Source: Verrucomicrobiaceae bacterium
GTDB taxonomy: Bacteria; Verrucomicrobiota; Verrucomicrobiia; Verrucomicrobiales; Verrucomicrobiaceae
Assembly (NCBI GenBank): GCA_016795485.1
Contig: JAEUHM010000041.1
Span: forward strand, 186,001-250,000
Direction of reading: 5' to 3'
DNA: 64,000 nt
The notes under the pieces were generated by a model. It saw only the letters and a program-made list of their open reading frames with translations, did no database searches and was not told the origin of the DNA. This document shows, piece by piece, positions 8,640 to 17,187 of this stretch. The position numbers and the translations under genes are program-made. Every line of letters starts with the position of its first letter. The stretch's first letter is position 1.

Positions 8640-10712
8640 TCACCGCGACTCCACCAAGCCCCGCGCCTTGTCGATCAGGCGAACAAACTCACCGCGATAC
8701 CCTTGCGGGTCATCTCCTTTGCCACTGAGCGCAAGTTGACGAACAGCATCCCAAGTGAGCTCCGTTCCAGCTGTGCCATCACGGAGCAACAGCCCAAAAC
8801 CAGCCGCAGCGGCGGCAAAACGAAACTCGCCCGAAGACTCGGACAAGCTTTTGCCCGAGTCTTTGACCGCCACTTCAACTAACTGGCTGTCAGTCGCGTC
8901 TGGCAACTTGTAGCGCAATTTCACCGTGAGCAGTTCATCGCTAGCTGCGTCTAGTTTAGCGGCAGGCTCAACTTGCTGATACTTCAAGTCATCAACCATG
9001 GGCCGTCCCATTAATGAAACGGGAACAATCTCATAAAGTGCCGTCACCGAGTGCCCTGCTCCAATCTCACCTGCGTCTTTGCGATCATTGTTGAAGTCCT
9101 CTTTGGCCATGACGCGATTCTCATAACCAATCAGCGTGTAAGACGCGACTTGGGCGGGATTGAACTCCACCTGAATCTTCACGTCCTTGGCGATAGTCAC
9201 GAGCGTACTCTGCATCTGCTCTACCAGCACCTTCCTGGCCTCACTCAGACTGTCGATATATGCGTAGTTGCCATTTCCTTTGTCCGCGAGCGTCTCCATC
9301 GCATGATCTTTGAGGTTTCCAGAGCCAAATCCCAGCACGCTGAGAAACACACCCGTCTCAGCCTTGCGGGCAATGAGTGACTCCAGCTCTGAAGCACTGC
9401 TCACACCCACGTTAAAGTCACCATCGGTGCAAAGAATGACGCGATTGATCCCTTCTTTGATAAAGCCTCGCTGAGCCTGTTGATACGCGAGGTTAATGCC
9501 GCCGGCTCCGTTCGTGCTGCCGCCAGCATCGAGGGAGTCCACTGCCGCGCGGATCTTGCTTTTGTCCGATGTGCTCTCAAGCGCAACGCCACTCTCGCCG
9601 GCGTACGTTACAATCGCTACATGGTCGTTGTCTTGCAGCTTCTCCAAGAGCATCTGAAGACTCTGCTTCACGAGCGGTAGCTTGTTGGAGTCCTTCATGC
9701 TGCCAGAGACATCCACAAGGAACACCAAGTTGGACGTGACCTGCTCCCGGTTCATCTGCGCGCCTTGAATGGCAATCCTGGCCAAACGGTGCTGTGGCCG
9801 CCAAGGGGCTTCCGCCACGTCCACTTGAACACCAAATGGCTTACCATCCTTAGGTTGCTCGTAGTTGTAAGGAAAGTAGTTGATCATCTCTCCAATCCGC
9901 ACGGCATCTCTCGGCGGACGACGTCCTTCATTGAGAAATCGCCTCACGTTGGCATACGAAGCTGTGTCGACATCGATCGAGAACGTCGACAGCGGATTCG
10001 TGCGTGTGTCATAGAACGAGTTTGCTGGGACACTTTGGTAAACCTCGGAGGATCGAGACTGATCGGACAAGGCCACACTTTCACGCTCGATTAGCATCGC
10101 CCGCACTCCTATCTCTCGCTGAGCAATGTCCGCTAGTTTTGCTCGGCCGCTTACCTCCGTGTGCATAGCATTGGTTACCATCGGCTTGCTCACCTGGCCT
10201 CCCCGACTATCCATCTCCGGACTAATAACATAGCCATCATTCACTTGGCCGAGCGTCTGCTCCTTAAAGCTCGGCACTTGTCGTGCCGGAACGGCATCCG
10301 CCTTCTTGATGGCAGCGGCTACTGTCACAAGTTCGCTTGGTTGGTCGATTCTTTTTGCCAGGTTCTGCACCAAGAACAAACCTAGCGCTAGACAAGCCGC
10401 CATGCCCACCACGCGCAAGATCCCCACTCGGGCCAAGGCCGGAGCGCGTAGCGAGAAGTCAGCCGACTTCTTGCTCGCTGTTTGCCGAAGAAGGAGACTC
10501 CGCTGCATCGCAGTCAGACCAGCATCGCCTTCGTTTAGCTCCTTGCTTAGCGCTTGGCAGAAGTCGCGGGTATCTTGCACTTCTGAGGTTAAGTCAGGGC
10601 GCGCTTCCAGTGCTGCAGCGATCTCGGCGCGCTCTTCTGGCGAGCCTTCGTCTAGCACCCACGCAGTCAGTTGTTCAGGTTTCATAGTCGGGGACGGTTG
10701 GGATGGATTCAT
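8640..10712 (-). CDS. von Willebrand A protein with DUF3520 C-terminus (YfbK-like), membrane anchored
   Basis: About 690 residues. The N-terminal 70 residues resemble an anti-sigma-like cytoplasmic segment ('LTAWVLDEGSPEERAEIAAAL'). A transmembrane segment follows near residues 100-118, then a vWF-N region ('NPLSTFSIDVDTASYANVRRFLNEG'), a vWA domain with the MIDAS motif 'FLVDVSGSMKDS', and a C-terminal DUF3520-like part. This order is that of YfbK-type proteins. The ATG at 10712 was chosen because it lies 5 nt beyond the stop of the upstream sigma factor gene; an ATG at 10685 is an alternative. It probably works with the sigma factor encoded just upstream, but no specific stimulus can be inferred. 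Confidence 0.85.
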   Translation of the reverse strand: MNPSQPSPTMKPEQLTAWVLDEGSPEERAEIAAALEARPDLTSEVQDTRDFCQALSKELNEGDAGLTAMQRSLLLRQTASKKSADFSLRAPALARVGILRVVGMAACLALGLFLVQNLAKRIDQPSELVTVAAAIKKADAVPARQVPSFKEQTLGQVNDGYVISPEMDSRGGQVSKPMVTNAMHTEVSGRAKLADIAQREIGVRAMLIERESVALSDQSRSSEVYQSVPANSFYDTRTNPLSTFSIDVDTASYANVRRFLNEGRRPPRDAVRIGEMINYFPYNYEQPKDGKPFGVQVDVAEAPWRPQHRLARIAIQGAQMNREQVTSNLVFLVDVSGSMKDSNKLPLVKQSLQMLLEKLQDNDHVAIVTYAGESGVALESTSDKSKIRAAVDSLDAGGSTNGAGGINLAYQQAQRGFIKEGINRVILCTDGDFNVGVSSASELESLIARKAETGVFLSVLGFGSGNLKDHAMETLADKGNGNYAYIDSLSEARKVLVEQMQSTLVTIAKDVKIQVEFNPAQVASYTLIGYENRVMAKEDFNNDRKDAGEIGAGHSVTALYEIVPVSLMGRPMVDDLKYQQVEPAAKLDAASDELLTVKLRYKLPDATDSQLVEVAVKDSGKSLSESSGEFRFAAAAAGFGLLLRDGTAGTELTWDAVRQLALSGKGDDPQGYRGEFVRLIDKARGLVESR

Positions 10713-10717
10713 GGCAA

Positions 10718-11260
10718 TCAGGCAGCTTCGAGAGCGTGCCATTGCTCCTTCATGGTTTGGATGCCGTGGTGGATGAGGTAGCCGACGTTCCCCACGGAGG
10801 TTTTCATGGCTTCACTGATCTCTTTGTAGCTCAGTCCGGCGATAAACTTCAGTTGGATGGCCTCGCGTTGCTTCTCTGGCAGCCGATCCAGCAACTGCCG
10901 CAAGGTGCTGGCGTCTTCTTCACGCTCCAGCCCCGCTCCAGGTGCCTCGGTGGCTGACTCTTCCTGATCCAGGGTGTCGTTTTCAGTGGTCACGAGGCGA
11001 TGGTGCTTACGCAGGTGATCCGTAGCTCGGTTCTTGCACACCGTGAACAGCCACGGGGCTATCCGATCTGCTTCCACGCCGCCGAGTTGCTGACTCAGGC
11101 GCAGAAACACGTCCTGCACGATGTCCCTGGCGTCATCTAGCTGACCAACAAAGTTCAGCGCATAGCGAATGAGCGGCTTTTCATAGCGCTCAAGCGTCTG
11201 GTGGAAGAACTGGGCAGATTCAGGCATGGATTGCGTCTGTCGGCGGGCAATACGCACCAT
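10718..11260 (-). CDS. ECF-type RNA polymerase sigma factor
   Basis: 180 residues with sigma region 2 ('RYALNFVGQLDDARDIVQDVFLRLSQ' and 'IAPWLFTVCKNRATDHLRKH') and region 4 ('LLDRLPEKQREAIQLKFIAGLSYKEISEAMKTSVGNVGYLIHHGI'), the latter a helix-turn-helix. The ATG at 11260 has an AAGG about 10 nt upstream; an ATG at 11227 is possible. It sits between a small membrane protein (upstream) and the YfbK-like vWA protein (downstream), all on the minus strand with short gaps. Confidence 0.92.
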   Translation of the reverse strand: MVRIARRQTQSMPESAQFFHQTLERYEKPLIRYALNFVGQLDDARDIVQDVFLRLSQQLGGVEADRIAPWLFTVCKNRATDHLRKHHRLVTTENDTLDQEESATEAPGAGLEREEDASTLRQLLDRLPEKQREAIQLKFIAGLSYKEISEAMKTSVGNVGYLIHHGIQTMKEQWHALEAA

Positions 11261-11310
11261 GAGCGCAGACCTTGGAAAAAAGATGCCCTCTCCCAGCCGA
11301 TTTGGCCAGC

Positions 11311-11730
11311 TTAGTAGAGCAAAAAGGCAAGCTCCCGGTCCGTCATGGCCGAGGTATCATCCATGGCCAGCAGCGCGTTCATCTCATTCACCGCTTCCAG
11401 CGGCATCATGGGCATAGACTCTGCCAACTGAATCAACTCCGCATCTTCGGCACTTACAGGCGCTACTGCAGCGACCTGCGGCTCGCTCACTGCTTGTGGA
11501 GCAGTGGCAGATGGCCACAGGGCCACCGCCGCTACAGCCACAGCGGCCGTAGCCAGCGCCACAGGCTTAAACCATGGCAAAGTAGTCAGCCACTCCAGCC
11601 ATGTCGGCTGCTTCTGCGGCTCTTGGCGGGCCGCACGCACCACATTCTGCACGAAGTTGCCACGCACTTTCACTTCACGGGCTTTGCCGAGAAGGTTCCA
11701 GAGGGGGTCGTTGGGTTCGAGCGGGTTCAT
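11311..11730 (-). CDS. Small single-pass membrane protein, possible anti-sigma factor
   Basis: 139 residues. A cytoplasmic stretch of about 50 residues ('LWNLLGKAREVKVRGNFVQNVVRAARQ') precedes one transmembrane segment (about residues 57-75), then an acidic, Met-rich tail. No zinc-binding anti-sigma motif is visible. Its place immediately before the ECF sigma gene makes an anti-sigma role a reasonable inference only. The ATG at 11730 is preferred over an upstream TTG because AAGG stands 8 nt before it. Confidence 0.6.
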   Translation of the reverse strand: MNPLEPNDPLWNLLGKAREVKVRGNFVQNVVRAARQEPQKQPTWLEWLTTLPWFKPVALATAAVAVAAVALWPSATAPQAVSEPQVAAVAPVSAEDAELIQLAESMPMMPLEAVNEMNALLAMDDTSAMTDRELAFLLY

Positions 11731-11766
11731 TGCTGAGCCTTGTAACAATCTACCCGCAAAAAAGTT

Positions 11767-12813
11767 TCACCTCAATCTCAGTTCCGCAAAAACCGCGCCA
11801 TGCTGAGCCTTGCTAGCGGGCTCCGTCACACAGCGCATCGGCTCCCACTCACCACTGGAGAGGATGTAGTCCAGCCTGAGCCACGATTTCCCCAAACTCC
11901 ACCACCCACGCATATCTCCTGGCGCGGTAAAACCATGCCCGATGCCCGCTTCAGCGTGTGCGTCTGTGAGTTTGCGCGTCATCCGGCGGTAAAGCGGGCC
12001 GCGGGCGGGCACATTCCAGTCGCCCAGGGCTATCACCGGCAGCGGATCACTTTCCATCCTCTCCAGCGCCTGCTGGATCAGTGAACGCTGCTCTGCCCAG
12101 TGATCCGCAGCCACCGTCCCGCCCTCAGACTTACCCGTCAGTGCGAACCTCGGTGTAGGCATGTGCAGGTTGTACACCGCTAGGTCCCTGCCCTCCATCT
12201 TCACCACGTGGCGCATGGACTTCAGCTTGGTTTTAATCCGTAGCTTCCGGTCGTAGCGCTCCACATCCACCATGAAGACCTCCGTGCTGTAGATGGGATA
12301 CTTGCTCAGAAGCCAGAAGTCCCCCGAGCGAGCCGAGTAGGGCAGTGGATAGGCCGCAGGATCATGCGAGCGCGGGGCATACGCGTCTTGTATCGCGATC
12401 AAATCCGGCTGCGTCTCGCGGATGAAGTCCAGGATCGAGTGCTCCTGGTGCTGGCCCCGATTGCACGTCAGCACCTTTATCCGCAGCCCCGGCACCTGAC
12501 TTGGCTGCGGGTAGTGCGTTCGGAGAGGGATACCCGGACAAATCAGCAGCACTGCCGTCACCATCATCCCCACCGAAGGGCGGCGTAAGGCACGCACGCC
12601 CACGCAAGGCAACGCCAGCCCCACCAGCAGCATCGGCCCCAACACTGGCGGCGAGAAGGCCAAAAGCCCCGTGAGGCGATTGAATGGCGCGAACAGTTCC
12701 ACCACCAGCCAAGCCACGACCACAGTGACCCACGTCACCAGCAGCAGCACGCGCAACGCAGCCACCACCGTGCGACCAAGTTTGCTCGTGCCAGACGCTC
12801 CTTCAGTTCCCAC
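11767..12813 (-). CDS. Membrane protein with endonuclease/exonuclease/phosphatase (EEP) domain
   Basis: 348 residues: three hydrophobic segments (about residues 16-95), then an EEP-fold domain. Landmarks are 'VLTCNRGQH' (N), 'PDLIAIQD', 'VYNLHMPTP', 'IALGDWNVP' (the GD(W/F)N motif) and a final His in 'AQHGAVFAEL'. Two usual active-site residues are changed: the Glu of the QE motif is Asp, and the S-D-H triad reads A-Q-H. Activity could therefore differ from that of typical EEP nucleases or phosphodiesterases. The architecture resembles exported EEP proteins of unknown substrate. Confidence 0.75.
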   Translation of the reverse strand: MGTEGASGTSKLGRTVVAALRVLLLVTWVTVVVAWLVVELFAPFNRLTGLLAFSPPVLGPMLLVGLALPCVGVRALRRPSVGMMVTAVLLICPGIPLRTHYPQPSQVPGLRIKVLTCNRGQHQEHSILDFIRETQPDLIAIQDAYAPRSHDPAAYPLPYSARSGDFWLLSKYPIYSTEVFMVDVERYDRKLRIKTKLKSMRHVVKMEGRDLAVYNLHMPTPRFALTGKSEGGTVAADHWAEQRSLIQQALERMESDPLPVIALGDWNVPARGPLYRRMTRKLTDAHAEAGIGHGFTAPGDMRGWWSLGKSWLRLDYILSSGEWEPMRCVTEPASKAQHGAVFAELRLR

Positions 12814-12855
12814 AGCCCTACTTCACCGTGGTGTGAGGGGAAAATCAACCCTCCC

Positions 12856-13527
12856 TCACTCCTCCTTCACCTTCTCGCCCTTGGCTTCCAGTTTGTGCTT
12901 AAACTTCTCCGTCTTCGGCTGCACCACACCCATCACATACCCCTGGAACGGGTTCCGCTTGGCAAAGTCCTGATGATACTCCTCCGCTGGGTAGAAGTCC
13001 GTCTGCTTCACGATCTCCGTAGCTATCGGATCTTTCCAATCCTTCTGCGCGGCAGCCTTAGCCGCCTCCGCATCCTTCTTCTCCGCCTCATTGGCATACA
13101 GGATGATGCTCCGGTACTGCGTGCCATAGTCATTGCCTTGGTAGGGAGTCCCCTTTGGCAAGAACTTACCATGCTTGATCATGTCCTCCTTCGTCACCGT
13201 CGTGGGATCATGCATCTCAAAGAACAGATCGATCACCTTGCGGTAATTGAGCACCGCCGGGTCAAACTCCACCTTCACCACCTCTGCATGGCCCGTGTCC
13301 CCCGTGCAAATGTCCTCATACGTAGGATTCTTTGTCTTACCGCCCGCATAGCCACTGGTCAGCTTCTTGATCCCAGGGATCAGCTTATAAGTGCTCTCCA
13401 CACACCAGAAGCACCCCCCGCCCACCACGGCGACAGAGGAAGTGGAAGCTTCAGACTTAGGAAGGTCAGCGGCGATCAACGGAGAGGACATGGCAAAGGC
13501 AAGGGAGAGAAAGGAAAGGATTCTCAT
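12856..13527 (-). CDS. msrA: Exported peptide methionine sulfoxide reductase A
   Basis: 223 residues from the ATG at 13527, which begins a signal peptide (MRILSFLSLAFAMSSPLIAA). The catalytic motif GCFWC is at residues 38-42 and the family features 'GYAGGKTKNPTYEDICTGDTGHAEVVKVEFDP', 'YGTQYRSIILY' and 'EEYHQDF' follow. MsrA reduces methionine-S-sulfoxide in proteins; the signal peptide implies action in the periplasm. The frame is open upstream to 13635, but that extension has no MsrA homology. No msrB lies nearby. Confidence 0.93.
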   Translation of the reverse strand: MRILSFLSLAFAMSSPLIAADLPKSEASTSSVAVVGGGCFWCVESTYKLIPGIKKLTSGYAGGKTKNPTYEDICTGDTGHAEVVKVEFDPAVLNYRKVIDLFFEMHDPTTVTKEDMIKHGKFLPKGTPYQGNDYGTQYRSIILYANEAEKKDAEAAKAAAQKDWKDPIATEIVKQTDFYPAEEYHQDFAKRNPFQGYVMGVVQPKTEKFKHKLEAKGEKVKEE

Positions 13528-13642
13528 GACGCCAAGAGATACGCGCCAGAGAGGCAAAAAGTAGCATGGAAGCGTCTGCTCCAGCCTAAACCGCCAAATA
13601 CACCTCAACAGACCGGTTTCTACATAACCCGCCAACTTCCCA

Positions 13643-14704
13643 TCACTCCATCTGTCGCTCGAAGGGGCGGGAGATGCTGTTTCCGGCTAGGTCTTCGATG
13701 TCGGGGCTGACTTTGAGCACGGGGGCGGTCTTTGCGGTGGTGGGGTCGAGCTGGGCGGTGGCTCCGGTGGTGGTGGCTTGTAGCGGGGTGGGGAGTCGTT
13801 GCCCTGTGGGTGTCTCTAACCAGAGTCGCTCCGTGGTGTTAGGTGTGGCAGGGGAGAAGTCGAGCGGCTCGTCGAACTGGATGGTGAGCTGGTTCTCGGC
13901 GCTGATGTTGAGTTTCCATTTCTCGGGCGCGGGTTGTTGGTGATCGGCTGGGCCAACGGTGAAGGGGAGGTGCCAAGGTTGGCCGAGGGCGGTGCCGGAG
14001 GTGGCGGTCCAGGTGCCGAGGACGCGGAGGGTGTAGCGCTTGCCGGCGTGGAGCACGGGGCCTTCGTCTTGGTTGAGATTGACACCGGTCTTCTGGCGTC
14101 CGGGGTGCAACCAGAGGGTGAGGATGGTGCCGGTGGGGTCCCAGAGCTCGACTTCACGGAAGGCACCGAGCACTTGCTGGCCATCGGTTTCACAGTGGAG
14201 CTGGAGGTGGCTCCAGACATCGCCCTGGGTCATGGGTTGGTCGAACTGGAGGTAGAACTTGAGGTGGTTGGCAGGGACGATGCTGACGCGCGGCATCCAG
14301 CCGATGACTCTGGGGGGTGCAGTGGCTTGTTGGGCAGGAATGTGGTGCTGGTGGCTGCTGCTGCCTGCCTGAAGGCGATAACTCATGCCGGGCACGGGTG
14401 GCGCGGCGGGCTGGAAGATGATGCTGTCTGCACGGGTGGCGTAGGTGCCAAACAGGGGCGTGGTGGCTCCCTGGATGAAGACTTGAAAGGTGTCTGCCGG
14501 GTTGCTGTTAGGTGCTGCCAAGAGTCTGCGCGCGGCGGGATTGGCCGCACGGGCTTCAAAGTGATCCGCCGTGGCTCGCAGATCAAACTGCGGCTCCTGG
14601 GGGCTGGGAGAGCAACCTTGAACGAAGAGGAGTCCGCTAAGGCAGAGCAGCCACCTCAAGAGCAAGACCGGCTGCGGTTTCGCGGAGAACGATGGCTTCT
14701 TCAT
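13643..14704 (-). CDS. Predicted lipoprotein with Ig-like domains
   Basis: 353 residues. The signal ends in a lipobox (F-V-Q-G-C, Cys about residue 31), so it is probably an outer-membrane or periplasmic lipoprotein. Two beta-rich segments ('LKFYLQFDQPMTQGDVWSHLQL' and 'NQLTIQFDEPLDFSPA') resemble bacterial Ig-like (Big_5 type) repeats. No catalytic motif is visible. Its start lies 68 nt inside the end of the upstream beta-propeller-like gene, an unusually long overlap, so the two are probably co-expressed. Confidence 0.65.
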   Translation of the reverse strand: MKKPSFSAKPQPVLLLRWLLCLSGLLFVQGCSPSPQEPQFDLRATADHFEARAANPAARRLLAAPNSNPADTFQVFIQGATTPLFGTYATRADSIIFQPAAPPVPGMSYRLQAGSSSHQHHIPAQQATAPPRVIGWMPRVSIVPANHLKFYLQFDQPMTQGDVWSHLQLHCETDGQQVLGAFREVELWDPTGTILTLWLHPGRQKTGVNLNQDEGPVLHAGKRYTLRVLGTWTATSGTALGQPWHLPFTVGPADHQQPAPEKWKLNISAENQLTIQFDEPLDFSPATPNTTERLWLETPTGQRLPTPLQATTTGATAQLDPTTAKTAPVLKVSPDIEDLAGNSISRPFERQME

Positions 14705-15806
14705 CGGACAATTTATCTACCTGCACTGCTCCGAAGAGGGAGTCGACGATCTCCACGCCATCGGGACCGGCCTTTTGTTTGGTATCGCGGCGAGTGGCGT
14801 TCTCGTTGGTGGCGGTGGGCTCACTCTTGGAGAGGTAAGCCATGTCCACGCGTGCAGCCCAGAGATTGCTAGGACCAAAGAGGGGCTTGTGGAAGCGCTG
14901 GGTGTGAGTGACGAGCCAACGCTTGCCGCCTTTGTTGTAGCTGAAGAGATCGAGTGGGCGATTGCCACTGCCGAGCTCCATGACGGAGACGCCTTTGACT
15001 TGAGAGCCGGGCTTGAGGTCGTTGAGCGGAAACTTGGCGATGGGTGTGCAGGCAAAGGCTCCGACGACGTAGCTTTGGCCGTTCTCTTCATAAGGGATGA
15101 AGGAGGAGATGGGTGCCTTTGTCTCCCACTTCCGATGCGCTACGTGATAGGTCTCTGCACTGTAAATGGACGCGGTGCCTCCGTGCTCCAGTGGCACGGG
15201 CAGGGAGAAGATCTTGCTAGCAAACTCCTCATTGCACGAGCCTGCGGCAAGGACGCGATCTCCCGCGAATGCGACATCTGTGATGCGGGTGACTTTGGAG
15301 TTGGTGCCGCCGGGCAGGGTGATGCGCGCCCAGGGGAGGTTGGTGAGATCTAGCTGCCGTGCCTTGCCCTCTGCATCCACGGTGATGACGGAGGTGGCAT
15401 TGTCTGGCTTGCGACTGGCGGAGATGTAGATGCGGCCTGAGTCTGGGTTCACAGCCATGTCGTTGATGGTGAGGTTCTCCGCAGTGGTGCCGAGTCCATT
15501 GGCGATGAGGCCAGACACGTTGTCCACACGCTGCTTGAGCTTCACAAGCGGACCGATGTCTCCTGTCTCGATGGCGACGACACTGGCGCTGCCTGACTCA
15601 GCGACCAATAGAAGTCCGCCGGGACCGAAGGAGAGCGAACTGGCACTCTGGAGCTTCAAGCCGCCGGTCTGGGGATTCTTGAGCGCACTGCTGGCTGCCA
15701 CGGGTGCGCCGTTGGCCTTGAGCGTGTAGAGAAAAAAGGCGGCTCCGGCTGCGGCGGTGGCAGCGATACCGAAGAGCTTGAGAGATACGCGTGTGTTCGC
15801 GGTCAT
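14637..15806 (-). CDS. Exported beta-propeller-like protein of unknown function
   Basis: 389 residues from the ATG at 15806 (MTANTRVSLKLFG). The N-terminus is a signal anchor (about residues 8-32). The body has repeated beta-strand blocks such as 'LSFGPGGLLLVAES', 'DMAVNPDSGRIYISAS' and 'ITDVAFAGDRVLAAGS', typical of a propeller like NHL/SMP-30-type folds. No active-site residues can be assigned. A longer reading to 15860 adds only a low-quality N-terminus. The 3' end overlaps the lipoprotein gene by 68 nt. Confidence 0.65.
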   Translation of the reverse strand: MTANTRVSLKLFGIAATAAAGAAFFLYTLKANGAPVAASSALKNPQTGGLKLQSASSLSFGPGGLLLVAESGSASVVAIETGDIGPLVKLKQRVDNVSGLIANGLGTTAENLTINDMAVNPDSGRIYISASRKPDNATSVITVDAEGKARQLDLTNLPWARITLPGGTNSKVTRITDVAFAGDRVLAAGSCNEEFASKIFSLPVPLEHGGTASIYSAETYHVAHRKWETKAPISSFIPYEENGQSYVVGAFACTPIAKFPLNDLKPGSQVKGVSVMELGSGNRPLDLFSYNKGGKRWLVTHTQRFHKPLFGPSNLWAARVDMAYLSKSEPTATNENATRRDTKQKAGPDGVEIVDSLFGAVQVDKLSDEEAIVLRETAAGLALEVAALP

Positions 15807-15907
15807 GGTGGATGGGTGGTTGGTGTGTGCTGGTTTTATCAGTTCCTGAGGGTGGGCCAAGACGAAAAATGGATTGTGAATAACTTCCTATGCGGGAGAA
15901 TCCGCCC

Positions 15908-16408
15908 ATGAGTTCTCTTCTCGCTCGGTTGTTGTCCCTTGTCTTCATGGCTGTGGGCGGCGGTCTGCTTTACACGGGTATCAACTCAGTCATGGAAGCC
16001 CGCGCCAGCAGCTCCTGGCCGTCCGTGCAGGGCAGAATCGTCTCCGCAAGTGTGGGCGAGCACAAAGGAACCAAGTCAAAGCGCAAGACGACCTACCACG
16101 CGGATGTCCGGTATGATTACCAAGTGAATGGACAGACCTACGACTCCAAGCGCATCTCGTTTGGCGAATACAGCTCACGAGATCGCTCTCATGCGGAGGA
16201 GGAACTGAAGAAGTATCCGGTGGGTAAACAACTGCCTGTGTACTACTCGCCAACGAATCCCGCATCGAGCGTTCTTGAGCCGGGACTGTCCACGCAGACG
16301 TGGTTTCTGCCGGGCTTCGGACTGATCTTTGGCCTAGCAGGGCTGGGGATGTTCTTCTTCCTGCCCGGGGCGATGGCAAGACAACGGGCCGCGCGACTGA
16401 ATCGATGA
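15908..16408 (+). CDS. DUF3592 membrane protein
   Basis: 166 residues with transmembrane segments near both ends (about residues 7-25 and 132-152) flanking an extracytoplasmic beta-domain with 'WPSVQGRIVSASV...YHADVRYDYQVNGQTYDSKRISFG' and 'YYSPTNPASSVLEPG'. This is the DUF3592 pattern; function unknown. The ATG at 15908 is preferred because GGGAGA precedes it at proper spacing; an ATG at 15890 lacks such a site. Its stop overlaps the start of the next gene (ATGA). Confidence 0.8.
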   Translation: MSSLLARLLSLVFMAVGGGLLYTGINSVMEARASSSWPSVQGRIVSASVGEHKGTKSKRKTTYHADVRYDYQVNGQTYDSKRISFGEYSSRDRSHAEEELKKYPVGKQLPVYYSPTNPASSVLEPGLSTQTWFLPGFGLIFGLAGLGMFFFLPGAMARQRAARLNR

Positions 16409-17181
16409 AGCGGCGGACAGCGATCAAGCTCGTCTCTGCGGGCCTCCTGGGAACGCGCCAGGCTTCTGCTCAATGGCAAGTCAGCAGCCGCGAGCCAGTC
16501 ACGGAACTGGCTGCGGGCGCTAGGCTGCATCGGTTGTCCGTGAGCGGGGAAGACTCTGCTGACTTGAGCGTGGTGGTGTTTGACTCCCGCCGATGCACGC
16601 TGCGTGTGCTGGACCAAGATGGAACGGGCGGAACGCGGCGATTGGGTGCCATGATGAGTGAGACGGGTGCAATCGCCGGAGTGAATGCGGGTTTCTTCAC
16701 GCCGGAGTTTCAGCCACTGGGGCTGGTGATCTCCGATGGCAAAAGAGTGGGCACTTGGATGCGCTCATCGCTGTTAGGGGGCGTGGTGCTGGTGAAGCGA
16801 GGCAAACTGATGCTGCTCTGGAGAGATGAGATGGGCACAGCGGATGGAGTGAGCCAACTGGTGCAGGCTGGGCCTCGCCTGGTGAATCACGGCGAGCCTG
16901 TGACAGGGCTGGATGCGACCAAGGAGAGGTCGAGGACGTTCATCGCGACTGATAATGCTGGTCTCTGGGCGATCGGTCCGTGCGAGTATTCGTCATTGGC
17001 AGGGCTAGCGGGGATACTGAGCGCTCCTGGGTTGATACCGGGGTTTGAGATCAATCGCGCGCTTAACTTTGATGGAGGCAAGTCGAGCGGACTCTGGTGC
17101 AAAACTGCGAGTGGCGAGGCGATCTACGAAAGTGAGATCGCTACGGTGCGTAACTTCGTGGGTGTCTTTCCCAGACCCTAA
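16405..17181 (+). CDS. Exported phosphodiester glycosidase (NAGPA/DUF2233) family protein
   Basis: 258 residues. The start MKRRTAIKLVSAGLLGTRQASA is a twin-arginine-like signal. Family features are 'AIAGVNAGFFTPEFQPLGLVISDG' in the middle and 'RALNFDGGKSSGLW' near the C-terminus, matching the NAGPA consensus N-A-G-F-F ... (L/N)-D-G-G-x-S-S. Relatives cleave GlcNAc-1-phosphodiester or related glycosides; the substrate here is unknown. The ATG overlaps the stop of the DUF3592 gene (ATGA), so translation is coupled. The ceramidase-like gene follows after 6 nt. Confidence 0.85.
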   Translation: MKRRTAIKLVSAGLLGTRQASAQWQVSSREPVTELAAGARLHRLSVSGEDSADLSVVVFDSRRCTLRVLDQDGTGGTRRLGAMMSETGAIAGVNAGFFTPEFQPLGLVISDGKRVGTWMRSSLLGGVVLVKRGKLMLLWRDEMGTADGVSQLVQAGPRLVNHGEPVTGLDATKERSRTFIATDNAGLWAIGPCEYSSLAGLAGILSAPGLIPGFEINRALNFDGGKSSGLWCKTASGEAIYESEIATVRNFVGVFPRP

Positions 17182-17187
17182 CGAAGC

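Noticed and set aside
12895-13710. 271-residue plus-strand frame
   Set aside because: Antisense to msrA, whose catalytic motif is certain.
13934-14872. 312-residue plus-strand frame
   Set aside because: Antisense shadow of the lipoprotein and propeller-like genes; Gly/Glu-rich composition comes from reading their GC-rich codons backwards.
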